NCBI RefSeq assembly: GCF_016469335.1
Contig: NZ_CP059888.1
Span: 930,001 to 994,000 of the forward strand
DNA length: 64,000 bases
Origin: Flocculibacter collagenilyticus
Lineage (GTDB): Bacteria; Pseudomonadota; Gammaproteobacteria; Enterobacterales; Alteromonadaceae
Direction: 5' to 3'
Under the pieces are notes generated by a model. It worked only from the letters and a program-made list of their open reading frames with translations, was not told where the DNA came from and searched no databases. The position numbers and the translations under genes are program-made. Of this stretch, positions 8,254 through 18,219 are shown in pieces (within the stretch, counting starts at the first letter, position 1; each line of letters starts with the position of its first letter).

Positions 8254-11058
8254 ATGAATCGTTTCTCGATTTTTGTATTTATCATTGTTTTATTTTCTTC
8301 ATTATTTTCTAAACTCTTGTTAGCTGAGCAGGTTGTATTACCAGCGCCACATAGTTGTTTAAAAAATAGTGCTTGTCATTCGAATCTTATCCAAAAGGCA
8401 AAACGAAGTAATGCGAGCAGTGTTGCTTTTGATGCATTAAATCAGAGCACAGTGGCACAAACGCCACTCACTAAATTAATGCATCCGACCCCGCCAGGAT
8501 TACCTAGTTTAGGAGTGCAACGTACCTTTGTATTGTTGTTGGAGTTTGAAGATTATCCTCATATTGAAACTGATACTGCAGATGTTATGTATCAAAAAAT
8601 CTTTGGTGATGGGGTAGCAGAAGATTATCCGCATGAAAGTCTGACTAATTTTTATCAACGCTCCTCACATGGGAAGTTACAAATAGAAGGCGATGTGCTG
8701 GGTTGGTATAAAGTGAATGCAAATCGCGATGATACCAACCAAGCAGAGGAGGTGTTGAAAGCGCTTACTTATTATGACCAACAGGGACATGACTTTTCTC
8801 AATACGACAATGACGGCAACGGGATCATTGATAGCTTTATTGTTATTTGGACGGGGCCATACGTTGGCAGAACAGCATGGAATGCGCATTTTGGTTCGGT
8901 AGTTGGTTTAGAGAATCTAGACTTTATGCTAGATGGTAAGCGCTTTCGTAGCATTGCATCGTTGCAGGAAAGTAATAACTATCCTTTTATACCTTTTTCG
9001 CCCGGTGTATTAATTCATGAAATAGGTCATGCATTCGGACTGTCAGATTTATATGACGTGAATGTCAGTGTTGGGGCGCCTGGTGGGCTGGGTGGTTTAG
9101 GCATTATGGATGCTATGTTAGTGGGCGATCATAATGCTTATAATAAAATGATGCTAGGGTGGATTACGCCGCAAATCGCGACTGGCAGCATACAACAAGT
9201 ATCATTAAGACCAGCTTCCTCAAGCGGTGATGCTTTCATCATTATGCCAGGGGAAGTAGATGAAAACTATCTGGATGAGTTTTTTCTTGTTGAATATAGA
9301 GACAACAATGGCAACGATAGCAGTTTAGGCAGTAACACTGGCCTTGCAATTTGGCATGTGAATGGTGTTCAGCAAGAAAATGGCGGGTGGAAATATAATA
9401 ACAGAGACACTGAGCATAAGCTGATTAAACTCATTCAAGCTGATGGTAATGGGGATATTGAGCTATTACGCCCTTTTGATAGCGGTGACTTCTTCCAAAG
9501 CGGTGATGTGTTCTCGCCAGATACTAAACCTGCAAGTAAAGACATTAGTGGAAAGCATACGGGCGTTGTTATCAGTGAAATTAAGTTGCAGAACGGTGTG
9601 ATGACTTTTCAAGCTGAAATTATTTCAGAGGCTTTATTACCAAAACTTGATATAAATGAAATTATCAGTAATCCAGTATTTAAGGCTGGGAAATCAGTTA
9701 CACTATCGATGCCAAGCGACATTGCTAAGGTGGAGTATTACCTTAAAGGCGAGCTGCTGAGTCAAGATAATAGCGCCCCTTTTACTTTTACTTGGCAAGA
9801 TAGTTTTGCTGAATATGGCAGCCATGAGTTACAAGTAAAAGCCTATAACTCAGAGGGCTACAGCACTTCTGAGTACACATCTATCATCAGTTTACCTAAT
9901 AGCCCCACAGCGTTGTTGATTACGTTAAGTAAAGACAATGCAGACTCGCCAAGCTCAATAATAAACATGCTAAAAGCACAGGGTATTACTCCAATCGTCA
10001 GTGACTTTATTCCTACACTTTCAACAAATGACTTTGATTTGGTAATGATTAATTATGGTTCATATCGAGACTCAGATGAAGATGGTGATGGAGTTGCTAA
10101 TCTAAATGCACGAGCTGCAACAGCCCGTGAGCAGCAAATAATGGTGGATTATTTAAATGAGGGCGGAAAACTTATTTTAGAAGGTGAAAACGTACTGAGT
10201 AGTGCAAATTCAGAAAGCTTTAGTGAAGCCATGGGGGTTTCCTTACTTTCGGATAGTAGAAAGACCATATTTATCGACCAAATCCAAGGAAATCAAGATA
10301 CTGATTTTGCCGATATTAGTGGTCAATATTACAGGTATTCTGAAATGGATAACTTACAACTAAGCAATACTAGTGGGGTTACACTGCCATTGGTATCAAT
10401 GATAGGTGATGAATATATAGGTAGTACTCATGTTGAGGTGATTGGCACTTGTGCCGCAGCCCATGAACGCGCAGGTTATAAAGTAGTGATTGCAAGTTGT
10501 TTGTTATCAAAACTACCTAGTGAGCTTAGAGCGCCATTACTTAAATATTACTTATCGTTTTTAGGTGTTGAAACGACTCCCATCGAGTTGAGCTTTTTTG
10601 GTTTTACCACAGACGCTATCACAGTGAGTGAAGCTGTCAGCAGTGTGACTGTTACCGTAAAACGAGAAAGCGGAGATGATAGCAGTGCGGTTATATCGTA
10701 TTGGACTGAAAATGGTACTGCATATTCGGGCGTTGACTATGCAGACAACACTGGAGAAATCGTATTTGAAAGCGATGAACTAGAAAAGCAAATTACACTC
10801 ACTATTTTTAATAACGATGTTGTGGATAACAGTCGAGAGTTCTATCTGAAGCTAAGTGGAAGCAACGTTAGTGTTCATAATAGTATGTTGGTTGTAATTG
10901 AGAATGACGATTCGTCTCAAGCGGAAGAAAATCCACCAAATCCGGTACCAATTTATATTCCAGAAAATAAAAAGAGCGGAGGGGCTTTTTCACTCATACA
11001 TTGTTTATTGCTCTTGCTGCTATGCTCAGTACGTGTAGTGTTAAGGCGACAAGCTTAG
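8254..11058 (+). CDS. Secreted M6-family metalloprotease with Calx-beta and GlyGly-CTERM-like tail
   Basis: The 934-residue exported protease has a signal peptide at residues 1-25 (hydrophobic, ending LLAEQ). An immune-inhibitor-A-like M6 zinc peptidase domain spans about residues 90-420, with the zinc motif HEIGHAFGLSD (H255, E256, H259). An Ig-like segment follows (about 465-550), then a domain with the acidic DEDGDGVAN loop (about 555-770) and a Calx-beta domain (about 779-890). The C-terminus is SGG, a hydrophobic helix and an RR end (residues about 908-934), the layout of GlyGly-CTERM signals cut by rhombosortase. It is probably surface-processed and released by the type II pathway. No rhombosortase gene is in the window. 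Confidence 0.88.
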   Translation: MNRFSIFVFIIVLFSSLFSKLLLAEQVVLPAPHSCLKNSACHSNLIQKAKRSNASSVAFDALNQSTVAQTPLTKLMHPTPPGLPSLGVQRTFVLLLEFEDYPHIETDTADVMYQKIFGDGVAEDYPHESLTNFYQRSSHGKLQIEGDVLGWYKVNANRDDTNQAEEVLKALTYYDQQGHDFSQYDNDGNGIIDSFIVIWTGPYVGRTAWNAHFGSVVGLENLDFMLDGKRFRSIASLQESNNYPFIPFSPGVLIHEIGHAFGLSDLYDVNVSVGAPGGLGGLGIMDAMLVGDHNAYNKMMLGWITPQIATGSIQQVSLRPASSSGDAFIIMPGEVDENYLDEFFLVEYRDNNGNDSSLGSNTGLAIWHVNGVQQENGGWKYNNRDTEHKLIKLIQADGNGDIELLRPFDSGDFFQSGDVFSPDTKPASKDISGKHTGVVISEIKLQNGVMTFQAEIISEALLPKLDINEIISNPVFKAGKSVTLSMPSDIAKVEYYLKGELLSQDNSAPFTFTWQDSFAEYGSHELQVKAYNSEGYSTSEYTSIISLPNSPTALLITLSKDNADSPSSIINMLKAQGITPIVSDFIPTLSTNDFDLVMINYGSYRDSDEDGDGVANLNARAATAREQQIMVDYLNEGGKLILEGENVLSSANSESFSEAMGVSLLSDSRKTIFIDQIQGNQDTDFADISGQYYRYSEMDNLQLSNTSGVTLPLVSMIGDEYIGSTHVEVIGTCAAAHERAGYKVVIASCLLSKLPSELRAPLLKYYLSFLGVETTPIELSFFGFTTDAITVSEAVSSVTVTVKRESGDDSSAVISYWTENGTAYSGVDYADNTGEIVFESDELEKQITLTIFNNDVVDNSREFYLKLSGSNVSVHNSMLVVIENDDSSQAEENPPNPVPIYIPENKKSGGAFSLIHCLLLLLLCSVRVVLRRQA

Positions 11059-11234
11059 TTTTATTATAAGTAAGAATGAGAATGTACAGCCCGATTTACC
11101 AAGGTGCAGGGCAGTACATTCTCGTTTAATAGGTGATAATTGGTAGAAAGTTATCAACTACCAATGATTTTTGAACGTTTAATAGCTAATTTGATTAAAA
11201 GCTCGCCAAATAGAAAAAACTTATAAAAAAGGCG

Positions 11235-11262
11235 TTGACATATTTTCATTATCCATTAGTAT
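11235..11262 (+). promoter_or_regulatory. tRNA operon promoter
   Basis: A perfect -35 box TTGACA (11235-11240) is followed by a 16-bp spacer and TAGTAT (11257-11262). A G+C-rich stretch (CACGCCC) lies just after it, resembling the discriminator of stringently controlled stable-RNA promoters. It lies 18 bases before tRNA-Ser. Confidence 0.75.
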
Positions 11263-11280
11263 ACACGCCCACAACAGAAC

Positions 11281-11373
11281 GGAGAGGTGGCCGAGTGGCC
11301 GAAGGCGCTCCCCTGCTAAGGGAGTATAGGGTTTGTAGCCCTATCGAGGGTTCGAATCCCTCCCTCTCCGCCA
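11281..11373 (+). tRNA. tRNA-Ser (GCU)
   Basis: A class II tRNA with a long variable arm. The acceptor stem GGAGAGG pairs with CCTCTCC (11363-11369), followed by discriminator G and an encoded CCA. The anticodon stem is CTCCC/GGGAG with loop CTGCTAA, giving anticodon GCU, which reads AGC and AGU. The TTCGAAT T-loop is intact. Confidence 0.97.
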
Positions 11374-11388
11374 TGTTTCTTGTGTTGC

Positions 11389-11465
11389 CCGCTCGTAGCT
11401 CAGCTGGATAGAGTACCTGGCTACGAACCAGGCGGTCGAAGGTTCGAATCCTTCCGAGCGGGCCA
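11389..11465 (+). tRNA. tRNA-Arg (ACG), copy 1
   Basis: 77 nt including the encoded CCA. The acceptor stem CCGCTCG pairs with CGAGCGG, with discriminator G. The anticodon loop CTACGAA gives anticodon ACG; its first A is normally edited to inosine to read CGU, CGC and CGA. It is 15 bases after tRNA-Ser and so probably in the same transcript. Confidence 0.96.
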
Positions 11466-11579
11466 GTTTTTATTAAGACTGTAATATTAATAAAATCCTC
11501 ATTGTGTTCACAATGATTTAATCAGGATGATTAGTGAAATTAGAGATATACTTTATAAGTATATTTCAAACATTACAGC

Positions 11580-11656
11580 CCGCTCGTAGCTCAGCTGGAT
11601 AGAGTACCTGGCTACGAACCAGGCGGTCGAAGGTTCGAATCCTTCCGAGCGGGCCA
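11580..11656 (+). tRNA. tRNA-Arg (ACG), copy 2
   Basis: Identical over all 77 nt to the copy at 11389-11465, including the encoded CCA, and separated from it by 114 bases of unrelated spacer. It is probably a tandem duplication that raises the dose of the CGN-reading tRNA. Confidence 0.96.
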
Positions 11657-11948
11657 ATTTCACTAACTTATAAAGCTTTCGCGTATATCAATCCCATATT
11701 TAGATTAAACCTCAATATTCATACAAAAGTGTTATTAGTCTCGTTCTATTTTCATTATTTACTTCAGCTGATCTTTTCTATTTGAGCTGAATGTAATCAT
11801 CCCCTCAAACAATTTTCATTTCAGCACTATTATTCAAGCAATTCCTAGTTGTGTAATTAATGTTGCTTAAATGTGTTTTTTTGTTGATTTGGAGTGTTGC
11901 TCTGATTATTATGACGCAACTTTATAAGGAAATAATCAAGGGGAAATA

Positions 11949-12281
11949 ATGGAGTGTCCAGATATAAGTAATTTAGAGTAATCATCTCGTAGTAAACAAG
12001 CCGTTAAAGATATACGAGATATCTAAGACTTATCACCCTATTTAGTCAAAATGTCTGCGGTAGGCATGGTAGCAAATTTGTTTGTAGGAAATGGCGCTAT
12101 CAAGTCAACTTTTTCTGTTTATTCAAATGATTTTCGCACATTTACTTCAGCCATGATGGAAGCTCCATCTATCGCAAGAAAGAGAGTATGGGATATTTCA
12201 GGAAGAATGGCTTTAAAAATACAAGACAGTAAAGAAAAGCAGTTTTGGAAAGCTATTCATTATGGCTGTAAATTAAACTGA
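11949..12281 (+). pseudogene. Broken small gene with two in-frame TAA codons
   Basis: From the ATG at 11949 (preceded by AAGGGG) one frame runs 110 codons to a final stop at 12281. Two TAA codons interrupt it, at codon 11 (after MECPDISNLE) and codon 26 (after VKDIRDI). The frame is otherwise clean and ends just before the next gene's ribosome site. The last 76 codons (from 12051) remain open and read as a soluble helical protein with a short hydrophobic stretch near the start. Each TAA is one change away from CAA, GAA or AAA, so this looks like a recently decayed gene. Whether the 76-codon remnant is translated is unknown; no ribosome site precedes it. The family was not recognised. Confidence 0.6.
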
Positions 12282-12288
12282 GGATAAT

Positions 12289-12780
12289 ATGAAATATATA
12301 CTTTTTGGGCTTATTTTACACTTAGCCTTTTCAGTTAGCGCTAATGATGATAAAGCCATAGTCACGCAGGCTTCGAACAACTTCAATAAAAAATTGATAG
12401 CGCTAGAACAGGTTGAGAGTAAATGCAGAGAATCAGCCATAGTATTGCCTGCCGATACCTTTAAGTCAGTGTCGCTATCAAAAGAAGATAAAATAACGGC
12501 ACTGTCGTATTATTTTATTAAGTCAACAACTGAGTGCTCAAGCGAAGCGGTAAAGGAGCTTCTAGTTGCATCAGCTGTTCTTTCTTCGTTGGATGAGGCG
12601 TACGAGGTAGCGGCTATTAATAGTAACAAATTGATTATTAATAGCTTTAAGCTGTTGTTAGAAGATGAAATAGAGTTTAATAAAATCGATAAGGCAACAC
12701 GAGAAAAGCTCTCGAAAATTCATGTGCTAACTAAACCATTCGATCCGATACGCTCAGCTGAGGTATTGGGTATACATTAG
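12289..12780 (+). CDS. Small exported protein of unknown function
   Basis: A 163-residue protein with a clear signal peptide (MKYILFGLILHLAFSVSA, cleavage before NDD) and a helical mature part with two cysteines (in ESKCRES and TTECSS) that could form a disulfide. The ribosome site GAGG lies seven bases before the ATG. It begins 8 bases after the broken gene at 11949-12281, so the two probably formed one transcript. I do not recognise a family. Confidence 0.65.
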   Translation: MKYILFGLILHLAFSVSANDDKAIVTQASNNFNKKLIALEQVESKCRESAIVLPADTFKSVSLSKEDKITALSYYFIKSTTECSSEAVKELLVASAVLSSLDEAYEVAAINSNKLIINSFKLLLEDEIEFNKIDKATREKLSKIHVLTKPFDPIRSAEVLGIH

Positions 12781-13038
12781 TTAATAAGCGATCTTAAAAT
12801 TACCTAGCCATTAACTGCCTTATTATTCAAGCAATAGTGAGGCGGTTAATACCAAAGTAATAAAAATTCAATAATTCTACCCTCAAATATTACGCTTCTA
12901 TTTTCTCCTGCTATATTCAACATAATCAAAACAAACAGTTGTGCTCTTAACTTATTAATTTTTCTATGCAAGAGTAAATACTCTAAAACGTGTATTAACG
13001 ATGTTTGGAGTCTAAAGCTTTAGCACTAGGGGGTAAAA

Positions 13039-13305
13039 ATGGCACAGGTCAGTGCATTATTTTTTGAAGCTGCCAATATCATGCTGATGGGTATGGTAGT
13101 GGTCTTTATCTTTTTGGGTATGTTGGTATTTGCAATAAAACTATTGCATAGGCTTTCCTTGTCACTTTCTTCCAGCGTGGTTAGTACACCACTTACGCCA
13201 TTAACCCCTACCATTAAATCTAATGAAACCTCAGTCGTTACTCCCGAAATAGTTTCCGCCATTACAGCGGCCGTACATCAATATCGTCAGGATAAAAATA
13301 ATTAA
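13039..13305 (+). CDS. oadG: Oxaloacetate decarboxylase gamma chain
   Basis: The 88-residue subunit anchors and assembles the sodium-pumping oxaloacetate decarboxylase. One membrane helix lies at about residues 12-34 (NIMLMGMVVVFIFLGMLVF), followed by a Ser/Thr/Pro-rich linker and a short C-terminal helix (VSAITAAVHQYRQDK). This is the standard OadG layout. A GGGGG ribosome site precedes the ATG. oadA follows after 15 bases. Confidence 0.93.
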   Translation: MAQVSALFFEAANIMLMGMVVVFIFLGMLVFAIKLLHRLSLSLSSSVVSTPLTPLTPTIKSNETSVVTPEIVSAITAAVHQYRQDKNN

Positions 13306-13320
13306 TAATAAGGTGTCCTT

Positions 13321-15123
13321 ATGACTAAAAAGTTACTGTTAACAGATTTGGTATTGCGAGATGGCCACCAATCACTTTTGGCGACTCGTTTTCGCTTAGA
13401 AGATATGTTGCCGATTGCTGATAAGTTAGATCAAATTGGCTATTGGTCGCTGGAGTCGTGGGGTGGGGCAACGTTTGATGCTGCCATTCGTTACTTAGGT
13501 GAAGATCCGTGGGAGCGTATTAGAGCATTTAAAAAAGCGATGCCAAATACACGTCAGCAAATGCTATTGCGAGGGCAAAACCTATTAGGCTATCGACATT
13601 ATGCCGATGATGTTGTTGAGGCATTTGTGCATAAGGCGCATGAGAGCGGGGTAGACGTATTTCGAATTTTTGATGCAATGAATGATATTCGTAATTTGCA
13701 AACTGCGGTGAAAGCCACGCTTGATACAGGTGCACATGCTCAAGGAACTATGTCTTACACGGTTAGCCCAGTTCACACCATAGATACGTGGCTGGATATG
13801 GCAAAACAAATAGAAGACATGGGGTGCCATTCATTCTGCATTAAAGATATGGCTGGATTATTAAAGCCGTATGACTGTGAAGAGTTAATAACTCGCTTAA
13901 AAGAAACGATTGATATACCTATTACCATGCAGTGCCATGCTACCACAGGCTTAAGCACTGCTACGTATCAAAAAGCCATAGATGCAGGTATTGATATGCT
14001 AGATACTTCAATTTCTTCTATGAGTATGACTTATGGACATACTGCATCAGAAACTGTTGTTGCCATGGTTGAAGGTACTGAGCGCGATACCGGATTGAAT
14101 TTAAGTTTAATGGAAGAGGTTGCAGCATACTTTCGTGAAGTTAGAAAAAAATATGCTCAATTTGAAGGCAGTTTAAAAGGGGTTGATGCACGAATTTTAT
14201 TGGCTCAGGTGCCGGGTGGCATGCTAACCAATATGGAGAATCAGCTCAAAGAACAAAACGCAGCAGATCGTTTAGACGAAGTGTTATTAGAAATTCCAAA
14301 AGTGCGCCAAGACTTGGGCTTCATTCCACTTGTTACACCTACTTCACAAATAGTTGGTACACAAGCCGTGTTAAACGTGCTAACGGGCGAGCGTTATAAA
14401 TCGATTACTAAAGAAACCGCAGGTGTGCTTAAAGGAGAATATGGGGCAACAGCTGCACCAGTAGATAAAACCCTTCAAGAAAAAGTGTTGGACGGGGCGC
14501 AGCCTATTACATGCCGCCCAGCAGATAATATTGAACCAGAATTAGCTAGTTTAACCGCTGAACTGACAGATATCGCGCAGAAGAAGGGCCTTACGTTATC
14601 TGATGATAAGGTTTGTGATGTACTTACGTATGCACTGTTTCCACAAGTAGGGTTAAAGTTTATTGAGAACCGTAATAATAAGAGCGCATTTGAGCCTGCA
14701 CCTACAGCTCCTTCCGAAGCGCAAGGAGTAGCTAAACAGCAGTCTAATACTCAGTCATCAGGAAAAAGTGCTGGCGATCAGGCTGCACAATCTTATTCGG
14801 TCAGAGTTGACGGTAAAGTATTTTCGGTTGAGGTGGCTGCTACAGGAGAGTTAACAGACATCAAACCGTCACAAGATGAAACGGTGCCTCAATCTACTTC
14901 TTTATCCGGTACAGAAACATTAAATGCCCCGTTAACGGGTAACATCTTTAAAATTAAGGTGGCTGAAGGTGATCAAGTTGCTGCCGGGGATGTTGTGATT
15001 GTCATGGAAGCAATGAAAATGGAAACCGAAGTACGAGCTGCAACTGCAGGCAAAATAGTGGCGATTAATATTAAAGAAGGCGATGCGGTTAACGCTGGTG
15101 ACGCTTTACTTAGTTTGGCCTAA
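13321..15123 (+). CDS. oadA: Oxaloacetate decarboxylase alpha chain
   Basis: A 600-residue cytoplasmic carboxyltransferase that moves the carboxyl group from oxaloacetate to biotin. The N-terminal TIM-barrel carries the motif [12 protein letters not shown] (residues about 12-23) and the metal-binding QCHATTG segment. A Pro/Gln/Ser-rich linker at about residues 455-500 leads to the C-terminal biotinyl domain, where [11 protein letters not shown] places the biotinylated lysine at K566. The length is normal. Together with OadB and OadG it couples decarboxylation to sodium export, which suits a marine lifestyle. Confidence 0.97.
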   Translation: MTKKLLLTDLVLRDGHQSLLATRFRLEDMLPIADKLDQIGYWSLESWGGATFDAAIRYLGEDPWERIRAFKKAMPNTRQQMLLRGQNLLGYRHYADDVVEAFVHKAHESGVDVFRIFDAMNDIRNLQTAVKATLDTGAHAQGTMSYTVSPVHTIDTWLDMAKQIEDMGCHSFCIKDMAGLLKPYDCEELITRLKETIDIPITMQCHATTGLSTATYQKAIDAGIDMLDTSISSMSMTYGHTASETVVAMVEGTERDTGLNLSLMEEVAAYFREVRKKYAQFEGSLKGVDARILLAQVPGGMLTNMENQLKEQNAADRLDEVLLEIPKVRQDLGFIPLVTPTSQIVGTQAVLNVLTGERYKSITKETAGVLKGEYGATAAPVDKTLQEKVLDGAQPITCRPADNIEPELASLTAELTDIAQKKGLTLSDDKVCDVLTYALFPQVGLKFIENRNNKSAFEPAPTAPSEAQGVAKQQSNTQSSGKSAGDQAAQSYSVRVDGKVFSVEVAATGELTDIKPSQDETVPQSTSLSGTETLNAPLTGNIFKIKVAEGDQVAAGDVVIVMEAMKMETEVRAATAGKIVAINIKEGDAVNAGDALLSLA

Positions 15124-15134
15124 GGAGCGTACTG

Positions 15135-16265
15135 GTGAAAGGACTAGAAACATTATGGCTATCAACGGGGCTTGCAAACTTTCAGTTAGGCCAGTTAATA
15201 ATGATGGCTGTGGGCGCGTTGTTACTTTACTTGGCAATTAGAAAAAAGTTTGAACCACTACTGTTATTACCAATAGGCTTTGGTGCGATTTTAACGAATA
15301 TCCCAACTGCAGGTTTTAGCGAGGCAGGGGGGATACTGTATTATATTTACGAAGTAGGGATCAGTACGGGCGTTTTTCCACTGCTTATATTTATGGGCGT
15401 TGGTGCGCTGACAGATTTTAGTGCACTTATTGCCAATCCTAAAATGTTATTTTTAGGTGCTGCTGCGCAATTTGGTATTTTTGCCACACTATTTGGTGCG
15501 ATTTTACTCAATTTAATTCCAGGATTTGATTTCACGTTGAAAGATGCATCGGCCATTGCGATTATTGGTGGCGCCGATGGACCAACTGCAATCTTTTTGG
15601 CATCAAAGCTAGCGCCAGACTTGCTAGGCGCGATTGCCGTAGCCGCATATTCATACATGGCCTTAGTGCCCATTATTCAGCCTCCAATTATGAAGTTACT
15701 AACAACAGAGCAAGAGCGCAGTATTGTAATGGAGCAATTACGCCCTGTTTCTACGTTTGAAAAAGTGCTATTTCCTTTAGCTGTGTTATTGATGACTATT
15801 TTGTTCTTACCCGCTGCGACGCCGCTAGTAGGTATGTTTTGTTTAGGCAACTTAATGAAAGAGTCGGGTGTGGTTGAGCGACTGAGCAAAACTGCACAAA
15901 ATGAACTCATTAATATAGTGACGATCTTTTTAGGATTAGCAGTTGGTTCAAAGCTAAGTGCAGATAAGTTTTTAACGTTTGAAACCCTAGGCATTTTATC
16001 ATTAGGTGCTGTGGCATTTGCTATAGGCACTGCATCAGGGGTGTTAATGGCAAAGTTAATGAGCCGCTTATCAGGTGGTAAAATTAATCCGCTGGTTGGT
16101 GCCGCAGGTGTTTCTGCAGTACCAATGGCTGCTAGGGTGGTTAATAAAGTGGGGTTGGAAGCGAATCCGCATAATTTTTTATTAATGCACGCGATGGGCC
16201 CTAATGTGGCAGGTGTATTGGGCTCAGCGGTTGCCGCAGGTATTTTGCTAGCATTAGTAGGCTAG
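15135..16265 (+). CDS. oadB: Oxaloacetate decarboxylase beta chain
   Basis: The 376-residue polytopic membrane subunit decarboxylates carboxybiotin and exports sodium. It has about nine to eleven hydrophobic segments and the conserved [12 protein letters not shown] motif (residues about 143-154), whose Asp is the sodium-site residue known for this family. The ending [15 protein letters not shown] is also typical. The GTG start at 15135 has an excellent AAGGAG ribosome site. Shorter than some OadB proteins (about 430) but complete at both ends. Confidence 0.95.
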   Translation: MKGLETLWLSTGLANFQLGQLIMMAVGALLLYLAIRKKFEPLLLLPIGFGAILTNIPTAGFSEAGGILYYIYEVGISTGVFPLLIFMGVGALTDFSALIANPKMLFLGAAAQFGIFATLFGAILLNLIPGFDFTLKDASAIAIIGGADGPTAIFLASKLAPDLLGAIAVAAYSYMALVPIIQPPIMKLLTTEQERSIVMEQLRPVSTFEKVLFPLAVLLMTILFLPAATPLVGMFCLGNLMKESGVVERLSKTAQNELINIVTIFLGLAVGSKLSADKFLTFETLGILSLGAVAFAIGTASGVLMAKLMSRLSGGKINPLVGAAGVSAVPMAARVVNKVGLEANPHNFLLMHAMGPNVAGVLGSAVAAGILLALVG

Positions 16266-16277
16266 GTGTTGGGGCGT

Positions 16278-16302
16278 AGCTCTAGTGAGATAACTTAGAG
16301 CT
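16278..16302 (+). terminator. Possible oadGAB terminator
   Basis: The inverted repeat AGCTCTA / TAGAGCT has an 11-nt loop, 13 bases after the oadB stop. It is followed by a modest T-stretch (CCCTTTTAAC). Plausible but not strong. Confidence 0.45.
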
Positions 16303-16451
16303 TACTAGCCCTTTTAACTTCACTTACGGTTGGCAGCATTTTTATCACTTCAGAAAATTGATATTAATGCTGCGCAATGACGATAAATATAAACGGCAAG
16401 TAAGCACAAACGCATAATAGTACGAACAACAATGTATTATTATGAATGTAC

Positions 16452-17012
16452 TTATTCTGCTGGCATCACACTCATGATCCAAGCCATGTTTTCATTCACA
16501 AACTTAACATCTTCTTCTGAGGCAGAAGCCGCCGCTTTTTTCATAAATTCCATGCTACTAAGTTGCTCTTCAATACTTGCTTCCATTTCAGCTAACGCTT
16601 CTTTTGGCATACCTCTTTCTTTCATTGCATCTATTTGCTGTCGCATTTGCTCGACATAGGTATCAAGTGAGGCGCTGTCTGGCATTTGTTGCAGCTGGCT
16701 TTTATAAACAGCTCCCATAATTCGGTAGCCAATATCAAGGTAGGCTTCAACATCATTAAAACCATAGGATGCGATAGCAGATTGAATTTTTGAATAAGCC
16801 CCAGATGACTTCATAGAAGTAATGACTTCTTTTTTATCAAGAGTCATTAAGTCTTCTAACTGCTGATTAACGACCGGATATTTCTCGGCAAGCATATCGA
16901 CTTCTTCGGTGGATGCGACATATTTTTTGATAAGCGATTTAGAAAGTGCTTGGTCGGCGTGAACAGAAATACTGAATAGTAAAATGCAAAGCCCTGTGAT
17001 TAATTTTTTCAT
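16452..17012 (-). CDS. Exported helical protein of unknown function
   Basis: About 186 residues from the ATG at 17012, chosen because AAGGA sits 7 bases upstream; a TTG two codons earlier is less likely. It has a signal peptide (MKKLITGLCILLFSISVHA, cleavage before DQ). The rest is predicted almost entirely helical, with Met/Gln/Glu-rich segments (MRQQIDAMKERGMPKEALAEME), and has no cysteine in the mature part. It is convergent with oadB. I do not recognise the family. Confidence 0.7.
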   Translation of the reverse strand: MKKLITGLCILLFSISVHADQALSKSLIKKYVASTEEVDMLAEKYPVVNQQLEDLMTLDKKEVITSMKSSGAYSKIQSAIASYGFNDVEAYLDIGYRIMGAVYKSQLQQMPDSASLDTYVEQMRQQIDAMKERGMPKEALAEMEASIEEQLSSMEFMKKAAASASEEDVKFVNENMAWIMSVMPAE

Positions 17013-17645
17013 ACTCAATCCTTAAGATTTTTTAGGGTTAATTAAGTAATTTAGATTTGAGCGCAACAACAGCCTACATTCATAGCGCAAATTTACGTGT
17101 TTCCTCTATTTGCAATTTATATATGTTTGAAAACTTGTGTTGCTTATCTCACTGATTGCCACAACGGTCAACAATTAGGGCACGCCCTAGTCAGACATAA
17201 ATTAATTTAATCGCTAAAAGTCAGTTTTACAAGGATATTGGAAAATAAATTAACTGAAACTTAACAAGTGATAGCGCTTATGCGTGAATGCATATGATGA
17301 AAGAATGTAAGCACAGAAAGAGAACGACCCACCTTATGGTGGGCCATTTTGTTTCTTGCACGTGCAATTAATATGGATGTAAGCATAACAGCAGGCACTT
17401 AATACATTAATACGGTATGTATGTAACGTTTACCAATGAATTAGCGATTTTAGCATTTAGCCCACGGCGTATTGATATTTATTGAGCGTGGCATCGTTCG
17501 CTTATTGTCGCTTTTGCTACTCGCCGCTTTAAAACTTACACCATGTACAGCTAATGACGGTATTTTCACTACTTACGAGTAGTAACGTATGAGCACAATG
17601 TTTTTAGCTCATCTAGGGTGTACCTTCATTTGCTACCTAAGCACA
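17013..17645. other. Long non-coding region with two small hairpins
   Basis: No convincing gene is seen in about 630 bases. Two structures stand out. TAGGG-CACG-CCCTA lies at 17176-17189. CCCACC-TTAT-GGTGGG at about 17327-17342 is followed by CCATTTTGTTT, which looks like a terminator although no annotated gene runs into it. The second might end a small RNA begun in the preceding 100 bases. Confidence 0.4.
17327..17352 (+). terminator. Orphan hairpin with T-rich tail
   Basis: A 6-bp G+C-rich stem (CCCACC / GGTGGG) with a TTAT loop, then CCATTTTGTTT. It resembles a rho-independent terminator on the + strand with no coding gene upstream. A small RNA is one explanation; chance is another. Confidence 0.4.
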
Positions 17646-17837
17646 TTAATAATACGTATCTTCTCTATTGTGAATTTGTGCATCATCAAAAATATCTTCA
17701 AAGTTAACTTCAAAGTGATGATTGTCAGATACGTCGGTCATATGGACTGAGCGCGACTCTGCGTCTACCCATGCCACTGTTCCCGAACCTTTTCTGGTAT
17801 TACATAACATGCCTATGTGTAAATCTTGTATATTCAT
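17646..17837 (-). CDS. Small soluble protein of unknown function
   Basis: The 63-residue acidic protein (MNIQDLHIGMLCNTRKGSGTV at its start, truncated here at 20) has a short beta-rich look: 'IGMLCNTRKGSGTVAWVD' and 'HHFEVNFEDI' read as a small barrel-like fold. A strong AGGAGAC ribosome site lies 5 bases before the ATG, which is the main support that it is real. It stands alone between two long non-coding stretches. Family not recognised. Confidence 0.6.
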   Translation of the reverse strand: MNIQDLHIGMLCNTRKGSGTVAWVDAESRSVHMTDVSDNHHFEVNFEDIFDDAQIHNREDTYY

Positions 17838-18219
17838 CTTGTCTCCTGTTCCACCACAGGTAACCTAAATATAGATGAATTTTTGATAACAACAACGATA
17901 TAAATCAAATTAAAAAATAGCGTTTTTTGAAGGCTGGCAAGGCTAGTTTCCAAGATGAATTTTTAGCAGATTCGTTAAATTTTAGCGCTAAAACCACCTT
18001 TACTCTATCTTTATGATGCTTTCAAGCCCCTAAATTAGGTAGTAATTAACTCATAGAAAACGGCTTATTGCTCATGAAAATGTATAATTTTGGTTAAAAA
18101 GGTTTGCGCTATAAATAAATATCGACCATACCTAATGAGGTCTGAGGACGCACCTCGGACATCTAACGGTTTTACAACAGTAAAACCCGATATCTAATAA
18201 TAAAAAAGAGTATGAAGAT
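17838..18219. other. Intergenic leader region of the hydrolase gene
   Basis: About 380 A+T-rich bases between the divergent small gene and the hydrolase gene. The last 100 bases hold two inverted repeats close to the hydrolase start (18138-18156 and 18168-18187) and the ribosome site. No clear promoter could be fixed. Confidence 0.4.
18168..18187 (+). promoter_or_regulatory. Leader hairpin before the hydrolase gene
   Basis: A perfect 8-bp inverted repeat (GGTTTTAC / GTAAAACC, loop AACA) lies 33 bases before the ATG at 18220. A second imperfect repeat lies just upstream (GAGGT / ACCTC, 18138-18156). They could be an mRNA leader structure or an operator. The function is inferred only. Confidence 0.35.

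Noticed and set aside
12051-12281. Stand-alone 76-codon gene
   Set aside because: Its frame continues upstream through two stops to a ribosome site, so it is better read as the tail of a broken gene.
17296-17376. Micro-frame of about 25 codons on the + strand overlapping the orphan hairpin
   Set aside because: Too short, includes the hairpin, no ribosome site.
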